Source of the DNA: Spirosoma sp. | Lineage (GTDB): Bacteria; Bacteroidota; Bacteroidia; Cytophagales; Spirosomataceae | DNA: 6,129 nt | Assembly: GCA_028288385.1 (NCBI GenBank) | Contig: JAQBNX010000006.1 | Span: forward strand, 1-6,129 | Direction of reading: 5' to 3' | In this document: positions 1 to 5,832 of the stretch, piece after piece | Layout: every line of letters begins with the position of its first letter | How positions within the stretch are numbered: the stretch's first letter is position 1 | The notes under the pieces: model-generated | Databases searched by the model: none | Told to the model about the DNA's origin: nothing | Seen by the model: only the letters and a program-made list of their open reading frames with translations | Position numbers and translations under genes: made by a program

Positions 1-881
1 ACATCGGCGCCTTCTTTCCAAAAGATGGCATGATCAGCATCACCAACAGTCTGGTTCGGCTGGCCGAAGAGCTGGGTGTTCGGTTTCATTACAACGCCCG
101 CGTAATGGAGATCAAGATTGGAAAAAAGCGTTCGGGCCGTCATACCGTAGTTGGTGTGGTGAGCGAGGAGCAACAGGTAGCGGATAAAACGGAGACTGAC
201 TTGCCACATCGCTCGTCACCCATTACCCATCCTGTTGACCTGGTCGTTTCTAACATGGACGTGGTCAGTACGTTTCGAAAACTGTTACCTCAAGCCCGCC
301 AGCCGGAGCGAACGTTGCGCCAGCCCAAGTCCAGTTCGGGCTTAATTTTCTACTGGGGTATCCGACGCCAATTTGCCGAACTGGATCTGCACTCTATTTT
401 CTTCAGCAATGACTACCGGGCCGAGTTTGAGCAATTGTTTGGAAAAGGGCAACTATCTGATGACCCGACGATTTACCTCAATATTACCTCCAAACACAAC
501 CCCGATGATGCACCGCCCGGCTACGAGAACTGGTTTATTCTCTTGAATGCACCAAACAACACGGGCCAGGACTGGGAAGCTATCATTGCCCGTGCCCGGC
601 AGAATGTGATCCGCAAGCTCAGTCATGTGCTGGGGGTTGATGTGGGAGCCCTCATTGAAACGGAATCTGTGCTGGACCCTCGCAGCATTGAGGCCCGGAC
701 GTCGTCGAGTCAGGGGGCGTTGTATGGCAACAGTTCAAACAACCGGTTTGCGGCTTTCCTGCGCCACCCTAACTTTTCCCGCGAGTTCGATAACTTGTAT
801 TTCGTTGGTGGCAGTGTCCATCCAGGCGGGGGTATTCCACTCTGCCTGCTGTCGGCCAAAATTGCGACGGAGTTGGTCTAA
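1..881 (+). CDS. crtD: Carotenoid desaturase, CrtI/CrtD family (C-terminal part)
   Basis: This is the C-terminal part of an FAD-dependent carotenoid desaturase. The frame is open from the window edge (IGAFFPKDG precedes the first Met at 30), so that Met is internal and the N-terminal FAD-binding domain lies outside. Family landmarks are the stretch 'SITNSLVRLAEELGVRF' after the glycine turn, a central 'LIFYWGI', 'YLNITSKHNPDDAPPGYENW', and the C-terminal FAD-contact signature 'FVGGSVHPGGGIPL' from 801. The family removes hydrogens from a polyene chain at the membrane. The central 'SKHNPDDAPPGYENWF' region resembles Bacteroidota CrtD (1-hydroxycarotenoid 3,4-desaturase) more than phytoene desaturase CrtI, but this is from memory and the symbol is tentative. 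A charged, poorly conserved insertion lies at about nt 120-230. The stop is TAA at 879-881. About 290 residues are visible; family members are usually near 490-500. Confidence 0.75.
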   Translation, partial: IGAFFPKDGMISITNSLVRLAEELGVRFHYNARVMEIKIGKKRSGRHTVVGVVSEEQQVADKTETDLPHRSSPITHPVDLVVSNMDVVSTFRKLLPQARQPERTLRQPKSSSGLIFYWGIRRQFAELDLHSIFFSNDYRAEFEQLFGKGQLSDDPTIYLNITSKHNPDDAPPGYENWFILLNAPNNTGQDWEAIIARARQNVIRKLSHVLGVDVGALIETESVLDPRSIEARTSSSQGALYGNSSNNRFAAFLRHPNFSREFDNLYFVGGSVHPGGGIPLCLLSAKIATELV

Positions 882-902
882 AGGCGGGTTATGGTAAACG
901 CA

Positions 903-939
903 GGTTCAGGCATAGCTGATACGAATGACCACCTGGACC
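903..939 (+). repeat. Inverted repeat after the desaturase gene
   Basis: GGTTCAGG (903-910) and CCTGGACC (932-939) can pair as eight base pairs with one G-U wobble around a 21-base loop. It sits 21 bases after the desaturase stop and 25 bases before the antiporter start. A short T-rich stretch follows (CTTTTG), but there is no proper T tract, so it is at best a weak terminator-like hairpin. The long loop makes chance pairing possible. Confidence 0.25.
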
Positions 940-964
940 GATTGACTTTTGATTAATTTCCGCC

Positions 965-2155
965 ATGGATTCCTCGATACTGATTATTGTGCTGAGTTTG
1001 TCGGTGCTGATTTCATACGCGTTCGACTTATTCAGCAGCCGTTTCAATATGCCGTCGGTCCTGCTGCTGTTGCTGCTGGGAATGCTTACGCGACAGGCTA
1101 CCGATTATTTTGGGGTTCAGGTTCCCTATGTCAACACCATTCTACCAACCCTCGGAACGCTCGGCCTGATTCTGATCGTTCTCGAAAATGGGCTCGATCT
1201 GGAACTGTATACTGAAAAACTCAACCTGTTGCGCCGGACATTACTCGCTTCGTTGCTGTCAATTATAGGCGCTACGTTACTTATGGCCGGCACGCTGTAT
1301 CTGTTGCTGAACGATTCCTTTTACCATTGCCTGGTGGCAGCCCTGCCCTTTTCCATTATCAGCAGCGCGGTGGTTATTCCCGGTATTGCCAGTCTATCGA
1401 TTGGTCAGCGCGAGTTTATGGTCTATGAGTCGGCTTTTGCCGGAATTCTGGGCGTAATGGCCTATAACTTTCTGTTGCTCAGTCGCTACTCGGTTTGGGA
1501 AGCTATCTGGACGTTCACACGCGACACCCTGACAATGGCCCTGCTGTCGCTGATCTGCTGCTTTTTACTCCTCTACCTGATTGGCCGTATTAATCACCGA
1601 ATCAAGTTCCTGCCCATCATTTCGGTCTTGTTTCTGGTCTACGCCATCGCCGAACTCAATCATTTATCTTCCCTATTGCTTATCCTGATTTTTGGGTTAT
1701 TTCTAAACAATACCGAGTTGTTTGTTCGGGGACGGCTAAATCTGGTTCTGAAAAACGACCTGTTCGAGAAAGAACTGGAGCAACTCAAAAACCTGACGGC
1801 CGAGGGAGGTTTCGTGGTCCGGACATTCTTCTTCCTGATTCTGGGATACTCGATTGTGCCGCAGGCCCTGATCGACATCGACGCCTTGATTGTAAGCTGC
1901 TTATTTATTGCGCTTGTCGTCCTCTGGCGCTGGGTCACGCTGCGGTTGACGTTTCGGGGTGGGTCTAATCCCTTGCTTTGGATTGCCCCCCGGGGGCTCA
2001 TCACCATTCTGCTCTACCTGAACATCCCCCAAGACCTGCGGCTGCTGGGTTTCCGGGAAGGTATCCCCATCCTGGTCGTGGTGCTCTCGTCGCTGGTTAT
2101 GGTTGCGGGCGTCCGGCGGAGGAGTGTAAGTGAAGGCGAAAAGGGGATTGAGTAA
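965..2155 (+). CDS. Cation:proton antiporter, CPA (Na+/H+ exchanger) family
   Basis: A 396-residue, almost wholly hydrophobic inner-membrane protein with about 10-12 transmembrane segments. It should exchange Na+ or K+ for protons to control internal pH and salt. Family marks are 'SRFNMPSVLLLLLLGML' near residues 25-41, 'LIVLENGLDL' at about 70-79 (the LEGGLDL-type CPA motif), 'YESAFAGILG' at 154-163, and 'WIAPRGLITILL' at 339-350 near the C-terminus. The acidic residue that family members usually carry in the 'ESSxSD' position appears to be glycine here (Gly160, codon 1442-1444), so transport activity may be altered. The ATG at 965 starts directly at the first hydrophobic helix and has no Shine-Dalgarno sequence, as is usual in Bacteroidota. 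An earlier ATG at 949 is in another frame. The stop is one base from the end of the convergent gene. Exact substrate and subfamily are not determined. Confidence 0.85.
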   Translation: MDSSILIIVLSLSVLISYAFDLFSSRFNMPSVLLLLLLGMLTRQATDYFGVQVPYVNTILPTLGTLGLILIVLENGLDLELYTEKLNLLRRTLLASLLSIIGATLLMAGTLYLLLNDSFYHCLVAALPFSIISSAVVIPGIASLSIGQREFMVYESAFAGILGVMAYNFLLLSRYSVWEAIWTFTRDTLTMALLSLICCFLLLYLIGRINHRIKFLPIISVLFLVYAIAELNHLSSLLLILIFGLFLNNTELFVRGRLNLVLKNDLFEKELEQLKNLTAEGGFVVRTFFFLILGYSIVPQALIDIDALIVSCLFIALVVLWRWVTLRLTFRGGSNPLLWIAPRGLITILLYLNIPQDLRLLGFREGIPILVVVLSSLVMVAGVRRRSVSEGEKGIE

Positions 2156-2156
2156 G

Positions 2157-2495
2157 TCACTCTTTCCGTGTTATGTATTTCCAGAATGACCAGAAGGGCC
2201 GGGTTTTCAGGTAAGCCAGGTTTGTGTCGTTGGCGAAGGCTTCGCGCTCGAAACTAATGTTGCAGTAAGCCGTGTAATGGTCGCGGTATTGAAACCAGCG
2301 AATGACGTACTCGACAACGTACCATAGGTAAAAGAGCAGTACGCCCATTTCAACCTGTTGACGCAGGTGAATCCGTTCGTGGTTAATCAACGTAGCGCCG
2401 GGGTTGGGTTTGCGTACCAGGATAAACGGAAACAACGCCATGCCATCGGCATTCAGAATTGAAATACGAATTATGAATATTCGGTTGGTTGCCAA
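2157..2495 (-). CDS. Small HExxH-motif protein of unknown function
   Basis: A predicted 112-residue protein. Residues about 11-27 contain 'MALFPFILV'. They are followed by 'INHERIHLRQQ' (HExxH at 39-43), a hydrophobic segment at about 51-68 with 'FYLWYVVEYVIRWFQY', and then 'NISFEREAFAND' (79-90), where Glu83 or Glu85 could be a third metal ligand. This arrangement resembles a tiny membrane-associated zinc metalloprotease (zincin). I recall similar uncharacterised proteins in Bacteroidota, but no named family and no substrate. The start is uncertain. The longest form begins with TTG at 2495; the first ATG is at 2441 and would give 94 residues, cutting off the N-terminal strand. I see no in-frame ATG upstream of the TTG. 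The gene converges on the antiporter with one base between stops and diverges from nhaD, with 108 bases between starts. A non-enzymatic role cannot be excluded. Confidence 0.72.
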   Translation of the reverse strand: MATNRIFIIRISILNADGMALFPFILVRKPNPGATLINHERIHLRQQVEMGVLLFYLWYVVEYVIRWFQYRDHYTAYCNISFEREAFANDTNLAYLKTRPFWSFWKYITRKE

Positions 2496-2603
2496 GGGTA
2501 AGCGGGAATCGATTATGCCGATCCAGTCCTGTTTATTTGCGGTTCTTTGCCGTCGGGTCGTTGGCTGTATGACAAAAAACGAATTGTTTCGGTTTCCTCC
2601 GCT

Positions 2604-3909
2604 ATGATTACCACCCTGCTAATTCTTTTCGTTGCCGGATACCTGCTCGTTACGCTCGAACATACCATTAAGATCAATAAAACAGCTACCGCCCTCATCA
2701 CGGGAATCAGTTGCTGGACAGTTTATACCATCTCCGGTGCCCATGCAGAAACAGTTAGTCAGCAATTGGGCCACCACCTGACGGGCATTGCCGAGATCCT
2801 GTTTTTTCTGCTGGGCGCTATGACGGTTGTCGAGCTGATTGATGCACACGACGGATTCACGCTCATAACCGACCGTATTGCCAGTCGCAACACCCGCACG
2901 TTGCTCTGGATAGTTAGCCTGCTCGCGTTTTTCCTGTCGGCCCTCCTTGACAACCTGACTACCGCCATTGTAATGGTGTCGGTGGCTCGCAAACTAGTGA
3001 GCAACCCCGAGCAACGACGGGTCATGGCAGGAATGATTATCATTGCGGCCAATGCCGGCGGGGCCTGGTTGCCAATTGGCGATGTTACAACGACGATGCT
3101 CTGGATTGGGGGCAGGTGACCACCACCAACATCATCCGCGAGTTATTTCTGCCCAGTTTATTGGCTTTGCTGGTGCCTTTGGCAATCCTGACCATGCGCT
3201 ATAAATCAGACACGCAGGCAGTTAAATCAACCGCTGCGCAGGGCCGGACCGTAACTGGTATTAGCCGCCCGTTTGTGACCCGGGAGGCCCGGCGTGAACG
3301 CCGAACGATGCTAGCCATTGGGCTGGGCGGAATGGTGTTCGTGCCGATCTTTAAAACCCTCACACACCTGCCGCCTTACATGGGGATGATGCTCGTGGGG
3401 GTATTTGGGTAGCGTCTGAACTGCTGCATAGCGAAAAGGACGAAACCGAACGCCAGAAATACTCGGCCGCTTACGCCTTGAGCCGCATTGACGCGCCGAG
3501 CATCCTGTTTTTTCTGGGTATTCTGCTGGCTGTTGGCGCATTTGATGCTACGGGCATTCTGCGAAGCCTGGCCGAATCGTTAAACCGATTGGTGGGTAAT
3601 CTGGATGTGATCGTTCTGCTCATTGGGCTCGTTTCGGCGGTTGTCGACAACGTACCAATTGTGGCGGCTGCGATGGGAATGTATGATCTGCAAGCTCATC
3701 CCACCGACGCCAAACTGTGGGAATTTCTGGCCTACTGCTCCGGTACCGGCGGTAGTCTGCTGCTCATTGGATCGGCAGCGGGTGTGGCTGTGATGGGCAT
3801 GGAACGGCTGGCCTTTGGGTGGTATCTGCGTACTATCAGTTGGCTGGCCCTAATCGGCTACGTTGCCGGGGCATTGGTGTACCTGGCAGGATTTACCTGG
3901 ACAGAATGA
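2604..3909 (+). pseudogene. nhaD: NhaD-type Na+/H+ antiporter, reading frame broken twice
   Basis: Three consecutive frames together encode one NhaD antiporter of about 435 residues, the expected length. Segment one (2604-3119) starts with the ATG before 'MITTLLILFVAGYLL' and carries 'INKTATALITG', 'SALLDNLTTAIVMVS' (Asp-Asn at 2949-2954) and 'ANAGGAWLPIGDVTTTMLW'. It runs into TGA at 3117-3119. Segment two continues from about 3113 as 'QVTTTNIIRELFLPSLLALL' to TAG at 3410-3412. Segment three runs from about 3407 ('WVASELLHSEKDE') to TGA at 3907-3909, with 'DAPSILFFLGILLAVGAF', the second Asp-Asn motif 'VVDNVPIVAAAMGMYDL' (3646-3651) and 'FLAYCSGTGGSLLLIGSAAGV'. NhaD proteins (ion transporter superfamily) expel Na+ or Li+ across the inner membrane in exchange for protons. 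Both breaks are net one-base losses, at GGGGG (3108-3112) and around GTATTTGGG (3401-3409). No other break is visible and protein conservation is intact, so sequencing error or very recent inactivation fits best. A TTG start at 2547 is open but would add an untypical N-terminus. Confidence 0.88.
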
Positions 3910-3963
3910 TAGTTGCCTCACTGATTAACAGCGTGTTGCTGATGGACAACGATGTGTACTAAT

Positions 3964-3991
3964 GAACTGGACGTAACGTGAAAGCCAGTTC
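3964..3991 (+). repeat. Inverted repeat after nhaD
   Basis: GAACTGG (3964-3970) and CCAGTTC (3985-3991) form a perfect seven-base-pair stem with a 14-base loop. It lies 55 bases past the nhaD stop and just upstream of the candidate promoter of the next gene. No T tract follows, so it is not a typical intrinsic terminator. It could be a weak terminator or a binding site for the next gene's promoter. The rest of the 3910-4066 gap shows no gene. Confidence 0.3.
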
Positions 3992-4008
3992 TGTTCAGTG
4001 TTGGGCTA

Positions 4009-4040
4009 TTTGCTGATTCGCCTAACTTCTGTTATTTTCG
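4009..4040 (+). promoter_or_regulatory. Candidate Bacteroidota sigma-A promoter
   Basis: TTTG (4009-4012) lies 20 bases before TATTTTCG (4033-4040). This matches the Bacteroidota -33 TTTG and -7 TAnnTTTG elements with one mismatch in the -7 box. Transcription would begin near 4046-4048, about 20 bases before the ATG at 4067, giving a short leader. The position supports the 4067 start over an upstream in-frame GTG at 3998. Short motifs like this occur by chance. Confidence 0.4.
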
Positions 4041-4066
4041 AATACGATCATAAACCCATTCAGCTC

Positions 4067-4777
4067 ATGAAAAAAACATGCCTAGCCCTGTTGCTCATTC
4101 CCCTGCTCTGGCAGTCGGCAAGGGCTCAAACAACGCCCACGGCCGAGCAGATACTGGACAAGTACGTAACGGCGATTGGCGGCAAAGACGCGTTGCTGGC
4201 CGTGACAGACCTAACCACAAACATGTCCAGCGAAACCGACCGGGGTGCCATCATCATTATGCGTAAGCAGAAACTGCCCAACAAGTTTTCGACTGTGCTC
4301 AACGCCAATGGTATGGAAGTGATGAAACAAACCGGCGATGGTCAGAAGGTGCTCATGGGCGGTATGCAGGGAAGCCAGACCATTGAGGGACCAGCCGCTC
4401 AGCAAATGATGCTTATGAACACGCTTTTCCCAGAGCTGCACTACGCCGAGAACAGCGTTAAAACGACCCTGGTAGGGCCCGAGAAAATAGGCGGGAAAGA
4501 TACCTACAAACTCAGCCATACTTTAGCCGATGGCTCGGCCACATGGAACGATAATTTCGACGCTACGACGGGTCTGAAGGTGCAGTCTGTCGTAACAAAC
4601 AAGTCGCCCCGGGGAGAAATGACAACCACTATGGTCTACTCGGACTATAAAGCTACCAACGGTATCCTGTTCCCCATGACCATCAATCAGCAGTCGCCAC
4701 GTGGTCCAATGGTAATGACGGTCGATAATATGAAGATCAACAAAGGACTAAAAGACACGGATTTCAAAACCCAGTAG
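4067..4777 (+). CDS. Secreted LolA-like (outer-membrane lipoprotein-sorting-like) protein
   Basis: A 236-residue exported protein. Residues 1-20 form a clear signal peptide (MKKTCLALLLIPLLWQSARA), with cleavage likely after Ala-Arg-Ala, so the mature chain starts at 'QTTPTAEQILDKYVTAIGG'. That opening, followed by alternating short beta-strands and ending in 'YSDYKATNGILFPMTI', is characteristic of the LolA-like fold proteins that Bacteroidota genomes carry and that are often annotated as outer-membrane lipoprotein-sorting proteins. There is no lipobox cysteine at the cleavage site, so it should be soluble in the periplasm. The family is known or presumed to bind lipid or lipoprotein in a half-barrel; the ligand here is unknown. 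Two 'SPRG' strands 30 residues apart (residues 180 and 210) look like a repeated hairpin. ATG 4067 was chosen over GTG 3998 because the signal peptide begins there and the candidate promoter would otherwise lie inside the gene. It is monocistronic by position, so a general lipoprotein-carrier role is uncertain. Confidence 0.82.
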   Translation: MKKTCLALLLIPLLWQSARAQTTPTAEQILDKYVTAIGGKDALLAVTDLTTNMSSETDRGAIIIMRKQKLPNKFSTVLNANGMEVMKQTGDGQKVLMGGMQGSQTIEGPAAQQMMLMNTLFPELHYAENSVKTTLVGPEKIGGKDTYKLSHTLADGSATWNDNFDATTGLKVQSVVTNKSPRGEMTTTMVYSDYKATNGILFPMTINQQSPRGPMVMTVDNMKINKGLKDTDFKTQ

Positions 4778-4822
4778 CCCGATCGCCGATGGGCATTCAG
4801 TAAAGTCAATGACCTGGAGGCA

Positions 4823-5119
4823 TCACAAGTTTTTGATAAACTCTTCCAGGGCATTCAGGTGATCGGAGAAGGCTTGGCGGCCGGAGGCAGTAGCCGAATA
4901 GATGGTGTTTGGCTTGCGGCCAATGAACTGCTTTTGCACAAGTATGTAGCCCGACTCTTCCAGCGCCCGAAGGTGCGTGGCGAGGTTGCCATCGGTAAGT
5001 CCAAGGAGTTCTTTCAGCGCGTTGAAACTCTGGGTGTCGTTGACCATCAGGACCGACATGATATTCAGCCGCGCTTTGCTCTCGAATGCTTTGTTAAACT
5101 GAGCCAGCAGGTCCTTCAT
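4823..5119 (-). CDS. Winged-helix transcriptional regulator
   Basis: A 98-residue DNA-binding protein consisting of one winged-helix domain of the HTH_34/MarR-ArsR-like type. After the N-terminal helix ('QFNKAFESKARLNIMSVLMV'), residues 31-39 ('SFNALKELL') form helix two. 'LTDGNLATHLRALEESGYI' (41-59) is the turn and recognition helix. The wing 'VQKQFIGRKPNTIYSAT' (61-77) follows, and 'SGRQAFSDHLNALEEFI' forms the C-terminal dimerisation helix. There are no metal-binding cysteines and no ligand domain. The ATG at 5119 gives the normal family N-terminus; a longer frame opens at 5182 but adds sequence read from the upstream gene in another frame. The start overlaps the end of the membrane protein gene by 26 bases, which implies translational coupling. 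Such small regulators next to a membrane protein commonly control their own operon; that is inference here. Confidence 0.86.
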   Translation of the reverse strand: MKDLLAQFNKAFESKARLNIMSVLMVNDTQSFNALKELLGLTDGNLATHLRALEESGYILVQKQFIGRKPNTIYSATASGRQAFSDHLNALEEFIKNL

Positions 5120-5765
5120 GCGCGGTATTCCGTTCGTATTTATAATACATGGCCAGGCCATAGACAATATGGAGAATGCCAAACCCTATAGTCCAGGCGA
5201 GCAGGTTGTAGCCCGGCCAGAAAAGCGACACCAGCCCCAGTCCAATCTCGCAATAGGCCAGTGATTCAACATCACGCAGGGTGTACTTGCTGCCGTTGAG
5301 CAAGGCCATACCATAAAAAATGAGCGTTGCTGGAAAAGCCAGCCAGATCAGGTTGTAGGACAGTAAAGCCAGGCAAAAAACGCCCCCCGTAGCCAGCGGT
5401 ACGGTCATGGCCCACAGTAGTCGTTTGGAAGAGGCATTCCACACGGTATGGCCTTGCCGCCGGGCTTTGCGAATTGTAAAGTAGAGCCCAGTCAGCAGGG
5501 CCGCTCCCAGCACCACCAGAGCTACGGTTACCAAAAACTGGGTAATGTCGGCATGGACCGAATTGTCATAGGGTTCGAGCCGGTTATAGTTCAGCAGGCG
5601 AAACCAGTCGGTTTGTAAACGGCCATATACCACGGCTGCTCCCGCCAGCGCAATCACCCCGGCCGAAACGCCCGAGAGTCCACTCAGCGACAGGAACTTG
5701 GCCGAGCGTTCCATCAGGCTGCGGATCTCCGTCAGGGTCTGCAAATGTTCGCGCGATTCATGCAT
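5094..5765 (-). CDS. Six-helix membrane protein paired with the regulator
   Basis: A 223-residue integral membrane protein that I do not recognise as any named enzyme or transporter. The cytosolic N-terminus 'LQTLTEIRSLMERSAKFLSLSG' (about 8-29) is amphipathic. Transmembrane segments follow at about 27-47, 75-97, 115-136, 139-157, 172-186 and 188-207. The polar loop at about 48-72 ('GRLQTDWFRLLNYNRLEPYD') probably faces the periplasm, and a basic loop 'RKARRQGH' follows helix two, on the cytosolic side. It ends 'YYKYERNTAHEGPAGSV'. Similar proteins next to small winged-helix regulators are familiar from Bacteroidota genomes, so the two may form a regulatory unit in which the membrane protein senses a signal or is the regulated target. 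No catalytic motif is visible. The start ATG at 5763-5765 lies 67 bases after the lipid kinase stop, so read-through from that gene is possible. Confidence 0.82.
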   Translation of the reverse strand: MHESREHLQTLTEIRSLMERSAKFLSLSGLSGVSAGVIALAGAAVVYGRLQTDWFRLLNYNRLEPYDNSVHADITQFLVTVALVVLGAALLTGLYFTIRKARRQGHTVWNASSKRLLWAMTVPLATGGVFCLALLSYNLIWLAFPATLIFYGMALLNGSKYTLRDVESLAYCEIGLGLVSLFWPGYNLLAWTIGFGILHIVYGLAMYYKYERNTAHEGPAGSV

Positions 5766-5780
5766 ACTTAGTAATGAAAA

Positions 5781-5788
5781 GTTTAAAC
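5781..5788. promoter_or_regulatory. Palindrome GTTTAAAC before the membrane protein start
   Basis: GTTTAAAC is a perfect eight-base palindrome ending 16 bases upstream of the membrane protein ATG. GAAAA (5776-5780) and TTTTC (5795-5799) flank it asymmetrically. It might be part of a regulator site or promoter, but eight bases is short and AT-rich, so the support is weak. Confidence 0.15.
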
Positions 5789-5803
5789 AGTTGATTTTCG
5801 TGG

Positions 5804-5827
5804 GTTGCCAGCACTTTGTCAGGCAAC
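5804..5827. promoter_or_regulatory. Inverted repeat GTTGCC-N12-GGCAAC
   Basis: Perfect six-base arms, GTTGCC (5804-5809) and GGCAAC (5822-5827), are spaced by 12 bases. The element begins six bases after the lipid kinase stop codon and ends 39 bases before the membrane protein start. Two readings are possible. It may be a dyad operator for the winged-helix regulator encoded in the same operon, since a two-turn spacing of arms suits a dimer. Or it may be a hairpin ending the kinase transcript, though no T tract follows on the minus strand. Confidence 0.35.
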
Positions 5828-5832
5828 AGTGA

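Noticed and set aside
1986..1997. CCCCCGGGGG palindrome inside the CPA antiporter gene
   Set aside because: It falls on the conserved Ala-Pro-Arg-Gly-Leu codons and is explained by coding.
1660..2007. Minus-strand open frame inside the CPA antiporter
   Set aside because: Its translation has no domain or membrane pattern and mirrors the conserved antiporter codons, so it is a shadow.
3101..3119. Programmed -1 frameshifting as the normal way to make NhaD
   Set aside because: Neither break matches an X XXY YYZ heptamer, no strong downstream hairpin was seen, and two such sites in one transporter gene would be unprecedented to my knowledge. Homopolymer error or mutation is simpler.
3998..4066. 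Upstream GTG start for the LolA-like protein
   Set aside because: It would put 23 residues before a perfect signal peptide and would place the candidate promoter inside the gene.
4777..4794. Possible terminator GCCC...GGGC between the LolA-like gene and the regulator
   Set aside because: Only four base pairs plus a wobble, with no T tract on either strand. The 45-base convergent gap shows no other signal.
5120..5182. Longer N-terminus for the winged-helix regulator
   Set aside because: The extra 21 residues overlap the membrane protein gene in another frame and do not resemble the family. The ATG at 5119 gives a standard start.
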